This document shows, one piece after another, positions 22,232 through 31,512 of a DNA stretch of 64,000 nucleotides. The position numbers and the translations under genes are program-made. Below the pieces are notes generated by a model. That model did not search any database. It was not told the origin of the DNA and was given only the letters and a program-made list of their open reading frames with translations. Every line of letters begins with the position of its first letter. Positions within the stretch are counted from its first letter, which is position 1. Origin of the DNA: Rhipicephalus microplus. Taxonomy: Eukaryota; Arthropoda; Arachnida; Ixodida; Ixodidae. The stretch spans positions 7,696,001 through 7,760,000 of the forward strand of contig NW_027464588.1 of NCBI RefSeq assembly GCF_043290135.1, read 5' to 3'.

Positions 22232-24067
22232 ATGGCGAGCGTCTCTGGGAGCGTCGCAGCCGACGAGAAGCACTCATTGCCCTCTCGCTCCACGGACCAC
22301 ATGATGGATACGCAGACCAGTCAAGACGCCGATACGCAGGTGAGCGATGAGGACAACGCAAATCCATGGATCACTGTTACCAAGAGAGCGAACAAACGCC
22401 GACAGCTGCAACCCCACAACGTACCGACTGAACAGCTGCCCAGCACGCCATCTGAGCCCGCTCTACGCCAGAGCCGGCCTAGGACGCGTCTACCAAGACT
22501 CCCACCGCTACCTGCCGAGGACTACAAGCTAGCAATCCGTCCCCATGGTGGATTAAATCTCAGCAAGGTTAGCCCCAAGACATTACTTCTCGCCATAGTT
22601 CATGCAGCAAATATACGCAGTGACAAGCCTGATATCAAGCTTCGAGTTGACGAAAATCAAAATGTGCTAACAATAAGCACCTCATCTGAACACATCGCCA
22701 TGGCACTTGGACAAATCACCAAAATTACAGTGCACGCAACAACCTACGACATCACCTCTTATGGTATTGCGCCTGATAATTCGTGCAAAGGGGTGGTCAA
22801 CGGAATAGGCCATGAAATCACACCAGACGAATTCCTGACAGAAGTTGAAGTACCGGGCTACGAGGTCCTTACGTATAGACGCCTCGGCAACTCCGGAGCA
22901 ATGGTGCTCACATTTTGTGGCAAGCGAGTCCCTTTCTTTGTGAACGCGTACGGACAGGCTCTCCGCTGCTACCTCTACAAACGGACTATTCCCCACTGTA
23001 GAAAGTGCAACAAAACTGGACACCGCGAAGATGTGTGCCCACAGCCTCCTGACACACCGAAATGTCGAGTGTGCGGGGATTCACTATCACCCAGCAACCA
23101 CGAGTGCCGCCCTTCTTGCATGCTTTGTGGTGGCGACCACCCGACGGCTGCCAAACCATGCCCAAAGCGGTTTTTGCCACCTGTCGACCGACGCAAACCA
23201 CCCCGGTCAGCTACTCCCACCAAGAAGGCCCAGTCACCATCTCCCAGCCCCGGACGGCAGAGCAGTGCGTCCGGGAGCGCAGCCAGGCGAAGGAGCCATT
23301 CCAGGGATAAGTCGGGGCCCAAGCGAGGAAACTCGTCATCGCGGAGTGGTTTCGCTGGCCAGCCGGGATCTCAAGGCTGGCACACGGACGGGACAACGCA
23401 TCATCATGGCCAGCAAAGCGGTTCCCACAAGAAAGCACAAACGGTAAGCTGGGCAGGGCAGTTCCCTCCTCTCCCTCCCTCTCCACACCAGTCCCACTCC
23501 CTCACACAAACATCAACGCAGGAAAAAACACCACAACCAACGCCACCTAGACTACCACAACCCATGTCAGTAGACACTCAGCTTCACCCTGACATGTCGT
23601 CAACTACGGCACGATCCGACTATTGCACACGAGAGGCGTTGAACGAAATGGCTACTTCTTTAAGGAACGAATTCGCAGCTATGATGCAGGTAGAAATGCA
23701 GAAAATGAAGGATAGCATTATGGCTGAACTAACAGCTCCACTCCAACAATTGATCCAGCAGGCCCTGCAACCTGCTATCCAGCAGATTGTAACGGATGTT
23801 AAACAGCAGATATCGGCTGCACTTGGCCAACTTGATATTTCGCCATCTGCACCAAAACGCACCACGTCTCCGACACGTGAAACACAGCGACCGCGTCCTT
23901 ACATACGCCCCTCCCGTTTCCTATCACCGTCCCGAAAAACCGTCCCAACAGCCGCAGCTGCGGCAGTCCCGCTTCCCACCACCCTCCACCAAGATTTAGC
24001 ACATTCCGAAATGCCTACGTGTACTACCGAGGCCCCGCTATTGCATGATCATGGCGAGAAACCGTAG
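22232..24067 (+). CDS. I-clade LINE ORF1 (gag-like RNA-binding protein), 611 aa
   Basis: ORF1 proteins bind the LINE RNA and form ribonucleoprotein particles. Residues about 95-250 form an RRM-like/PRE_C2HC-type region (AEDYKLAIRPHGGLNLSK to RTIPHC). Three zinc knuckles follow: C256-C259-H264-C269, C278-C281-H290-C292 and C296-C299-H303-C310. Residues 320-470 are Ser/Pro/Arg/Gln-rich and probably disordered. A Met/Gln/Leu-rich amphipathic stretch (about 475-545) may be a coiled coil for oligomerisation, which is unusual in being C-terminal. The first ATG (22232) is used here; M24 and M25 are alternative starts, since MMDTQTSQDADTQ resembles the N-terminus I associate with related elements. 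The frame ends inside the start of ORF2 (23-nt overlap), suggesting reinitiation or coupled translation of ORF2. Intact. Confidence 0.88.
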   Translation: MASVSGSVAADEKHSLPSRSTDHMMDTQTSQDADTQVSDEDNANPWITVTKRANKRRQLQPHNVPTEQLPSTPSEPALRQSRPRTRLPRLPPLPAEDYKLAIRPHGGLNLSKVSPKTLLLAIVHAANIRSDKPDIKLRVDENQNVLTISTSSEHIAMALGQITKITVHATTYDITSYGIAPDNSCKGVVNGIGHEITPDEFLTEVEVPGYEVLTYRRLGNSGAMVLTFCGKRVPFFVNAYGQALRCYLYKRTIPHCRKCNKTGHREDVCPQPPDTPKCRVCGDSLSPSNHECRPSCMLCGGDHPTAAKPCPKRFLPPVDRRKPPRSATPTKKAQSPSPSPGRQSSASGSAARRRSHSRDKSGPKRGNSSSRSGFAGQPGSQGWHTDGTTHHHGQQSGSHKKAQTVSWAGQFPPLPPSPHQSHSLTQTSTQEKTPQPTPPRLPQPMSVDTQLHPDMSSTTARSDYCTREALNEMATSLRNEFAAMMQVEMQKMKDSIMAELTAPLQQLIQQALQPAIQQIVTDVKQQISAALGQLDISPSAPKRTTSPTRETQRPRPYIRPSRFLSPSRKTVPTAAAAAVPLPTTLHQDLAHSEMPTCTTEAPLLHDHGEKP

Positions 24068-27000
24068 GTCAACGCGTGACACCCCTCAACTCCTACGTGT
24101 GTGGCAGTGGAATTGCAGGGGGTATCGTAGGAAACGCGGAGCTGTAATGCATTTTATTGCGACGCAGCAGATTACTCCCGATGTCATAGCGTTACAAGAA
24201 GTACAATGTACCCCTACGCTTCCGGGTTACACCACATACACGGACGTAACGAACAATACACCACATCGCACAGCTACATTAGTTTCTAAGCATGTCACTG
24301 TCATAGAACACACCCTTCAAAGCACCTCCATCTCACACGTACTTCTCGAATTAGTCCCGTGCTCTCGTTCCAGTAGCAGCCTGTACGTGCTTAACGTTTA
24401 CAGTGCACCTAACGCCAGGAACGATGACTTCGGTAATCTATTCGCACAAATCTGCAAGTTGGGTAAACAAATAGTTATTGTAGGAGATTTCAATGCCCCC
24501 CATCCGGCTTGGGGCTACGCAACAGAAACGCCTAAAGGCCGACGACTCGCACAGGTTCTCGCGATTCATCGCATGACCCTGCTGACAGAACCTGATCAAC
24601 CCACTCGCCTAGGTAATAGTGTGAGCAGGGACACATGCCCCGACCTCACGATAGTCAAGGGCGTTAGTCACCATTCCTGGTGCAACCTCATGGTGAATCT
24701 AGGCAGTGATCACCATATACTAACTACAGAGCTCCAAGTAGCAGCCACGCGTGCCCCAGAGCGCATCATAAAACTAACGAATTGGGATGCATTTAGGCGT
24801 AATCGTATAACTACCCATCAGGACTCTCCTTCCCTAGAGGCTTGGATATTAAAACTTCACTCCGATTTTCAAAGAGCTACCAAACTCATCGCTGCGACGA
24901 CAGAAACGCCGGATGTGGACCGGCATCTGCTACATCTCTGGGATGCCCACAGAGGCTTGACACGGCGGTGGCGGCGACAGAAACATAACCGAAAACTTCG
25001 TCTCCGAATCGCCAAACTAGCTACTGAGGCACAGGACTATGCGAACATCCTCACTAGCAATAATTGGCATAACTTCTGTGATCGACTCAACGGCTCACTA
25101 AGTACACCTCGAACGTGGCGTATACTCCGTGCTCTTTTAAATCCCACGCAGACAAAATCACACACTGCTAACGCAATCCGCACCATTCTCCACAAATCAG
25201 GGCTCGACGATAACACTCTGCTGCACACCTTAAAGCAACACTATGTATCCACGGGCCCCCGTCCCGCCTACCGTGATTATCCACACGTACACGATACGCC
25301 TCTAGATGAGGACATTACAGAAGCAGAGGTTAGGGCAGCTTTGCAAAGCATTAAGCGCAACACAGCACCCGGTACAGACGGGATTACGTACACACTTCTG
25401 CGTAATTTAGATGACCAGTCCATCGAATATTTAACCGCTTTTTACAACGAACATTGGAAAAACGGCACGCTACCACAGGAGTGGCGACACGCAGAAATCA
25501 TACTTATTCCAAAGCCTGGCAAGCCGCTATCCCTCCAGAATCTTCGCCCTATATCCTTAACTTCATGTGTAGCTAAACTCTTTGAACGCGTTGTTCTTTC
25601 TCGACTACAACCATTTCTCGAAGACAATCACTTTTTTCCTGATACACTATTCGGCTACCGTCCTGGTATCTCTACACAGGACGTATTATTACAGCTTAAG
25701 GAGGACGTGTTGGATAGCCCCTCTTCAAACCAGGTCCGAGCTATTCTGGCCCTGGATCTGAAGGGTGCTTTTGACAACGTCTCCCACAACCTTATTCTTG
25801 ACAATCTCGCTTCATCTCGGTGTGGCTCACGTATCTACAATTACGTCAGGTCCTTTCTTTCTGACCGCACGGCCACTATTGGGATTGGAGACCTCCGTTC
25901 GGACGTCATTCGTCTCGCAGGCAGAGGAACACCACAGGGCTCGGTTCTCTCGCCCACTTTGTTCAACGTGGCTATGGCTAAACTCCCTTCCCTATTACAA
26001 CAGGTTCCCAACATCCAGCATGCCATCTATGCAGATGACATTACAATTTGGGCGACCAAAGGATCAGACGGAACCATTCAGGACGCCCTACAGGAAGCTG
26101 TGTCTGTGGTACAAGACTATGCTGCTGCCGGCAGCCTTACGTGCTCAGTGGATAAGTCGGAGTTGTTATTAGTATACAAGCGGCGCCGCAAAACCGCTGA
26201 TTCTCCTGACATTTCGCTGTTTCTTGATGGCCATCCTATCCCTCTGGTACCACGAATTCGCATTTTAGGCCTCTACCTTCAGTCCGACGGCAAGGCCTCG
26301 TACACTACACACCTTCTGGCTCAGCAGATAACTCAAATTACACACATGATCCAACGCATCACCAATCGCAGGAGAGGCCTCTGTGAGAAAGATGTCCTCC
26401 GCTTAGTACAAGCACTCATAGTTAGTCGGCTCACCTATCATCTTCCCTTTCACAATCTCACTCTAGCTCAAATAAAAAAGATGGACATCCTTCTACGGAC
26501 AGCTGTGAAGGCGGCTATCGGCTTGCCTCCACACGCATCTACACAACGCCTCCTTCAATTAGGAGTCCACAACACCATAACCGAACTCATCGAGGCCCAG
26601 CACAATAGTCAGCTCCAACGGCTCAGGCAGACCCGTCAGGGCTGCGCCATCCTGTCTCGTCTTGGCTACCCGATTCCTCAAAAACCCGCACAAGTACCGC
26701 GATATAAACTTGCTTCTACTGTCCGCGCACTCATCAAAGTGCCTCCGATTCCACGCAATATGAATCCCTCCCGCCACGCCGGTCGTCGACGTGCCCGAGT
26801 TCAGGCTATGACACGCGTCTTTGGTGATGGTAAATCAGATTTACAAGTACTTTACACTGATGCAGCACGCTACCCAGAGAAGTCAGCCATGTGTTTAGCC
26901 GTGACAGATGACACAGACGCCCTTGTGGCGTCTGCCACACTTCGCACTACAGACAGTGGTCTGGCAGAGGAGGGAGCTCTCGCTCTGGCAATTGTTTACG

Positions 27001-27635
27001 CTACGACACTGTCACATGACTCCCCTGTCACTATTGTAACAGATTCACAAGCTGCTTGCCGTGCTTTCGCTCAAGGACTTGTGGCTGCACATACACACAA
27101 TATCCTCTCTTCTGTCTCACCGTCCGCATTACGTCCTGTGCGTATCGTCTGGACTCCTGGACACGCCTCTCTCCATGGTAATGAACGCGTTCATGCGGTT
27201 GCCCGAGAGCTGACCGGCCGGGCTCCATTGGAAGAGCTGTCCAATCCAGACGACGCATCGACAGAACCACTAAACTACAACGCTACGCTGCAGTACTATC
27301 GACAGAGCCGGTATACGTATCCTCCCCCTCATCCTTCACTTAACAGAGCAGATGCTGTCGCTTGGCGGCAACTACAGACCAATTCATTTCCTTGCCTTTA
27401 TATGCTAAATCGCTTTCATCCGACTCTCTACCCCTCGTACTGCCCCTTCTGTGGATCCGTACCGACGGTGTACCACTCCACGTGGGAAAGCTCTGCCCCA
27501 CAGGGCGTGCCTCCCATTCCTAATCCCACCCCTTCCTCTTGGGAGTCTGCACTGCTCAGCTTACGCCGGCAGGAACAGCAGCAGCTGGTCCAGCGGGCTC
27601 GCAGGGTCGCGCAAGGCAATGGAGCCCTGGACTGA
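24045..27635 (+). CDS. I-clade LINE ORF2: endonuclease, reverse transcriptase, RNase H (1196 aa)
   Basis: This enzyme nicks target DNA and reverse-transcribes the LINE RNA at the nick. The APE-type endonuclease (about 18-230) keeps N23, E52, D148, N150 and S221-D222-H223. Reverse transcriptase (about 430-740) shows the first Asp in LALDLKGAFD (D571), GTPQGSVLSPTLF (629-641) and the YADD box (662-665). RNase H (about 934-1055) shows D939, E975/E976 and D1000, but the fourth acidic position in GNERVH is His1050. The C-terminal finger begins CPFC (1133, 1136) with H1144, and the expected last Cys is Ser1149. ATG 24045 overlaps ORF1 by 23 nt; ATG 24051 is an alternative. No stop or frameshift interrupts the ORF. 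Whether the two substitutions reduce activity is unknown; both RNase H and this finger vary among relatives. Confidence 0.93.
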   Translation: MIMARNRRSTRDTPQLLRVWQWNCRGYRRKRGAVMHFIATQQITPDVIALQEVQCTPTLPGYTTYTDVTNNTPHRTATLVSKHVTVIEHTLQSTSISHVLLELVPCSRSSSSLYVLNVYSAPNARNDDFGNLFAQICKLGKQIVIVGDFNAPHPAWGYATETPKGRRLAQVLAIHRMTLLTEPDQPTRLGNSVSRDTCPDLTIVKGVSHHSWCNLMVNLGSDHHILTTELQVAATRAPERIIKLTNWDAFRRNRITTHQDSPSLEAWILKLHSDFQRATKLIAATTETPDVDRHLLHLWDAHRGLTRRWRRQKHNRKLRLRIAKLATEAQDYANILTSNNWHNFCDRLNGSLSTPRTWRILRALLNPTQTKSHTANAIRTILHKSGLDDNTLLHTLKQHYVSTGPRPAYRDYPHVHDTPLDEDITEAEVRAALQSIKRNTAPGTDGITYTLLRNLDDQSIEYLTAFYNEHWKNGTLPQEWRHAEIILIPKPGKPLSLQNLRPISLTSCVAKLFERVVLSRLQPFLEDNHFFPDTLFGYRPGISTQDVLLQLKEDVLDSPSSNQVRAILALDLKGAFDNVSHNLILDNLASSRCGSRIYNYVRSFLSDRTATIGIGDLRSDVIRLAGRGTPQGSVLSPTLFNVAMAKLPSLLQQVPNIQHAIYADDITIWATKGSDGTIQDALQEAVSVVQDYAAAGSLTCSVDKSELLLVYKRRRKTADSPDISLFLDGHPIPLVPRIRILGLYLQSDGKASYTTHLLAQQITQITHMIQRITNRRRGLCEKDVLRLVQALIVSRLTYHLPFHNLTLAQIKKMDILLRTAVKAAIGLPPHASTQRLLQLGVHNTITELIEAQHNSQLQRLRQTRQGCAILSRLGYPIPQKPAQVPRYKLASTVRALIKVPPIPRNMNPSRHAGRRRARVQAMTRVFGDGKSDLQVLYTDAARYPEKSAMCLAVTDDTDALVASATLRTTDSGLAEEGALALAIVYATTLSHDSPVTIVTDSQAACRAFAQGLVAAHTHNILSSVSPSALRPVRIVWTPGHASLHGNERVHAVARELTGRAPLEELSNPDDASTEPLNYNATLQYYRQSRYTYPPPHPSLNRADAVAWRQLQTNSFPCLYMLNRFHPTLYPSYCPFCGSVPTVYHSTWESSAPQGVPPIPNPTPSSWESALLSLRRQEQQQLVQRARRVAQGNGALD

Positions 27636-27674
27636 GGGCCCCACCCAAAGAAGGCTCAGTTTCCATTTGTTATT

Positions 27675-27711
27675 AATAAATGTTTATTCTCTCTCTCTCT
27701 TGGCCCAGCGG
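27675..27711 (+). terminator. poly(A) signal, (TC)n tail and right target duplication of the I-clade LINE
   Basis: AATAAA (27675-27680) is followed by TGTTTATTC and a TC-dinucleotide tail to about 27695, then TCTCTTGGCCCAGCGG (27696-27711), the right target duplication. A simple-repeat end in place of poly(A) is seen in several I-group LINEs. Confidence 0.75.
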
Positions 27712-27928
27712 TGCCGTTTCAGCCTTTAAAAGACCATTGAAAGAACCTGTGAAGACGGGAGACAAGAACAGATCAAGTAGCGTGGAAGAACCACCGGCAA
27801 AGACGCCGACTGGCAGACGCACCAGCATGAGAGCAAGAGCTGGTGGCACCACGGACAAGAAAGCTGTGAACAATTCAATTATACTGTGCAGTGAAACCGG
27901 GCGGTCGGACGGTCCTAGAGGCGTCTAG
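27711..27928 (+). pseudogene. ORF1 C-terminal part of the L1/Tx1-like LINE, beyond the nested element
   Basis: The frame reading GAVSAFKRPLKEPVKTGD continues a basic, Ser/Thr/Lys-rich region (KTPTGRRTSMRARAGG) to a TAG at 27926-27928, 53 bp before ORF2. Its position directly after the target duplication shows that it is the downstream half of the ORF1 interrupted at 21961. Confidence 0.65.
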
Positions 27929-27981
27929 CGTAGCGCTAGATGTGCAAGGTAAGCGCCATGCTCCGGTCCTAACTCCTCCGC

Positions 27982-30900
27982 ATGGTTGTAATGGCGCCTC
28001 AGGTATCATTTAGCTTCGCCACGCTGAATGTTAGGGGCTTGGCTTCAAAGAAGAAGCAAAGCCAAGTCTACCGGTTGTTATTGGAAGAAAGTCTGGATGT
28101 GCTTGCAGTGCAGGAGACGAAAGTTGAAGGCGAGGAGGAGACTGGGAGCATGGTGCTTAAGTTTACATCACGGTATTTTGCTACTGTGAGCCAGGCCATA
28201 GGCACATCAGGGGGATGTGTTCTTTTTGTTAGAAAACTGCCACGATTAGTCGTAGAAAATGCCTTTTCTTGCTCTTCAGGCGGAGTAGTATGGTGTGATA
28301 TTGTTTATTGTGACACTGAATGGCGCATTATATGTGTTTATGCTCCAACTACTGGCCAGGAAAGATCGGGTTTTTTTCCAATTTACGACAACATATGTGT
28401 ACCGGTAGGAAAATATTATTGGTGGGTGATTTCAACTGTGTCTTGAATGAAAGTGATAGATCAAGCAGGCGCAACGTTAAAGATGATTAATGAACACGAA
28501 TTAGTAGATGTAGCGGAGTGTTTGCATAGCTCCCGAGATGTGAAGTATACCCACTTTCAAGGCACAAGTAATGCCCGATTGGATCGACTTTACCTTACTG
28601 CATGCGATATCCCAGTGTAGCAGTTATAATGTTGTCCCTGTTTCCTTCTCCGATCACTGTCTTGTAAAATGCAATATCGGGTCAAAAAAAAGAAAGGAAC
28701 GCTTTTCTTGGGAACAGTGGAAAATGAACTCTAACCTCTTAAGGGATGAGTCGTTTGGCGCATCAGTTATTAAAGAAATAAGTAATATTAACATAGAGTG
28801 TATGGACAAAATAGGAGAAGAATGGGAGCTATTCAAGCAGCGAATCAAAATAAAAGCAATAGAGAGATCTATCGTTTTATCTTTTGAATGTAAGAAGAAT
28901 GAGAAAGTGCTTAGACGAACACTTGAGAGACTAACAGCTCTTGAATGTGAAAAACCTGGAGTATATGGGGACGATTTGCGAAGTATCAAACAGAGGATAG
29001 AGGTATATGAGGAGGAACGCTATCGTGGAGCGCTAGTGCGAGCCAGAGCAACATCAATGACTGTGGATGATCGCCCGACGAAACGAGCGCTTGGATTAGA
29101 GAAGAGTCATGCCAGACGAAATCATATAGATGCCATTGAAGTCAACAGTATCGAAGTTTCAGACAATGAGAGCATAGGACGAGCGTTTGGCAAACACTAC
29201 GAAGGACTCTTCACTGCCACGCCCATTGATTCAGAGGCATTTAAGCAGGAGTTCCTTAGCAGAATGCCGAAGTTGTCAGATAACACCAAATCAGCTTTAG
29301 AGCTATCTATAACGCCAACGGAAGTAGAAAGGGCTACAGATAAAATGAATCCTGGTAAATCTCCAGGGCCGGACGGGCTTAGTGCTTCGTTTTATAAGGA
29401 GTTCAAAAATGAATTATCCCAAGTACTTGCAGTCGTCTTCAATCAAGCTTATAAACTTAATGGCCTCCCTAGGTACTTTAGTGAAGCACATACAGTTTTG
29501 ATACCTAAGACAGAACACTCGGAGAAGTTGAAATTAGTTTCTTCGTATAAACCGATATCACTAACTAATTGTGATTACAAAATTTTAATGAAAGTACTAG
29601 CACGGCGACTTCAAGGAGTAATCAAAGAATTGGTAGGGCCTCACCAAACATGCGGGATTATGGGACGCTCCATTGTGACTAGTATACACAAGATGCGCTG
29701 CGTGCTCGAGTGTAGCGATGCCAATCAAGTAGGGGTAGCCATTCTACAGATTGATCTCGAGAAAGCTTTTGATTGTGTTTCCCACAACCTTCTGCTTGCC
29801 ATTCTTGACCATGTCAACGTTGGTTTTGTAATCAGAGATAGAGTATCTATGGCATACCGGAACTTCACAACCAGACTGGTAATCAATAAGACGCTAGGAA
29901 ATACAATTAACATAAAGCGTTCTGCCCGTCAGGGCTGTCCTCTGAGTCCCCTACATTTCAGTTTATATATAGAATCGTTGTGCTTAGCAAGAGCTCAAAA
30001 CAGTTGCATTCGTGGCTTTATATTACAAGAATCTGAAGTTAAAATATTGGCATATGCCGACGATGTGGCTGTTTGTTGTATCGATCAAGATAGTGTTACC
30101 ACTACCATCAGTGTGGTTAAAAGGTTCGGCAAGGCAACTGGCAGTCTAGTAAATTGGGGAAAGTGTCTGGGTTTCTGGCATGGAGAGTGGTCGTCAAAAC
30201 CAGACTATTTTGCCAATGTTAAATGGGTGACCACACCTGTCAAGTACTTAGGGGTGCCACTGGAATTTTAAAAAGATAATGAGAACTACTGGCAAGAACA
30301 AGCGAAAGAAATCCGGACGAAAGCTAATAGATGCAACGGTAATCATCTGTCAGTATTTGCTAGGGCGACTGTCTGTAACCTTTTCTTTGCCTCAAAACTT
30401 TGGTATGTGATGCAAGCATTGCATTGTTCAAGGGCAAACATACAGAAGTTTCATCGCATCTTCGCAGTGTTCGTGTGGGCTTCGAACTGGGAGAGATGCA
30501 GTCGAACTAATCTGTTTCGAAAAGTGAAACACGGAGGGCTTGGTTTAACACAACTTTTCATACGCCAAGTCGTAAATAGGTTCTTTTTTTTCGCTACACA
30601 AGGGACCCTTTCTTACGTACAGGGTGCCAAATGAGACTAATGCGGGCTTTACCTGGATATGTTGTTAGCACGAATGACATGACCGGTGCTGTGCGCGGGT
30701 ATCTTAAAGAGGTTATTCTAAGTGTACGGTTTTTATCTCTTAGATTTTCCAATGAATATTTGTTTTCAGTGTCTCGAAAGAAGTTGTACAAAGATGTATG
30801 CGATGTTGTTTTACCTGAACCGCTGTACCGTGTCATGTATGCTGGAGGTGAAGGGAAGGATGTGCTAAAACGAGTGAAGAGAATGCAAGTGGCTCCTGGC

Positions 30901-31305
30901 GCGAAGTCTTTCTTTTTCAAGCTGCACACAGGTACATTATCAGTCAGGACATTTCAAGCTGGTTTTTACTTACCTTGGGGGACAAATTGCCTTATCTGTA
31001 AAAAACCGAAAAATATTGACCATGTTTTCTTACATTGTTGGGAGGGAGTATATTTTTGGGATGTACTTCAAAGGACGTTACAGAAAGAATTATCTTTGAA
31101 TTCATATGGTATAAGATTTCTGCCAACAGTGGACGAAGAGGGAATGCCTTTTGATTTGATTATGCTGTGTGGACTTCACTGTTTATGGCGGGCCCGTATG
31201 GCGGGTTACTATCGCGATCAGGATGCACGGCCTGCACGAATGTATTTCCGTGAATGTATGGCCAAGTATGTTGAACTGCAGAAAACTCTGCCTGATTTTA
31301 CCTGA
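27982..31305 (+). pseudogene. ORF2 (EN-RT-zf) of the L1/Tx1-like LINE, frameshifted
   Basis: The endonuclease starts FSFATLNVRGLASKK (N16) with VQETKVEGEE (E45). A frameshift near 28400 moves GDFNCVLNESD to another frame, and two more shifts lie between 28480 and 28620 before SFSDHCLVKC, the end of the endonuclease. Reverse transcriptase spans about 29300-30270: NPGKSPGPDGL, QIDLEKAFDCVSHN, ARQGCPLSPLHFSLYIE and AYADDVAVCC. A stop at 30269-30271 and further shifts near 30290 and 30630 lead to the C-terminal domain (30631-31305), which has a CCHC finger (CLICKKPKNIDHVFLHC) and the conserved YFWDVLQRTLQKE block. There is no RNase H. In an intact copy this protein would carry out target-primed reverse transcription. 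At least five frame breaks make it dead. Confidence 0.85.
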
Positions 31306-31420
31306 GTGGTTGTCGAGGGTGGAGCCCTTGGCAGCACTTAGGGAATTTTAAATTTCAGTCGGACTGTTACTGCTTGTTGTTGTTCTGCTTGTGGTTTGAT
31401 GTATGCGCCTGTAAACAGAC

Positions 31421-31437
31421 AATAAAGCAAAAAAAAG
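31421..31437 (+). terminator. poly(A) signal and A-rich 3' end of the L1/Tx1-like LINE
   Basis: AATAAA (31421-31426) is followed by GC and a run of A. The next bases, AGCTTAGC, match the sequence just before the element's 5' end. Confidence 0.65.
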
Positions 31438-31512
31438 AGCTTAGCAAGTTAACGCACTCAGTTCACGTGCGCGAGCTCAACTAAGTGGCGCAGGTTCAAA
31501 TCCCACAAAATC
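31438..31512 (+). other. tRNA-like sequence at the 3' junction of the L1/Tx1-like LINE
   Basis: Downstream of the LINE tail a B-box-like GGTTCAAATCCCAC (31493-31506) is present. Upstream of the LINE, AATAGCTTAGCGA (20834-20846) resembles a pol III A box. Taken together with the AGCTTAGC duplication, the two flanks could be halves of one tRNA-derived sequence (tRNA or SINE head) split by the LINE. An acceptor stem was not found, so this is tentative. Confidence 0.35.

Larger units (their letters stand above)
21962..27695 (+). mobile_element. I-clade LINE, complete, both ORFs intact, nested in the L1/Tx1-like LINE
   Basis: The element has a 270-bp 5' leader, ORF1 (22232-24067), overlapping ORF2 (24045-27635), and a short 3' UTR with AATAAA at 27675-27680 ending in a TTTATTC(TC)n tail. 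It is bounded by a perfect 16-bp target-site duplication. ORF2 carries endonuclease, RT and RNase H, which places it in the I group of non-LTR elements (I/LOA/R1/Tad type with RNase H). No stop or frameshift was found in 5.4 kb of coding sequence. It interrupts ORF1 of the host LINE and is therefore younger than that copy. Confidence 0.9.
20845..31437 (+). mobile_element. L1/Tx1-like LINE, near full length, split by an I-clade LINE
   Basis: Components in order: a short 5' leader, ORF1 with CCHC knuckles (from 20886), the nested element (21962-27695), the rest of ORF1 (to 27928), ORF2 with APE-type endonuclease, reverse transcriptase and a C-terminal CCHC finger (27982-31305), and AATAAA plus an A-rich tail (31421-31437). 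An 8-bp AGCTTAGC lies immediately before 20845 (20837-20844) and immediately after the tail (31438-31445), a plausible target duplication. Several frameshifts make it inactive. Absence of RNase H and the C-terminal finger place it in the L1/Tx1 group rather than the I group. Confidence 0.8.

Noticed and set aside
31100..31351. Overlapping 60-codon frame at the end of the LINE
   Set aside because: Shadow of the LINE C-terminal domain in another frame.
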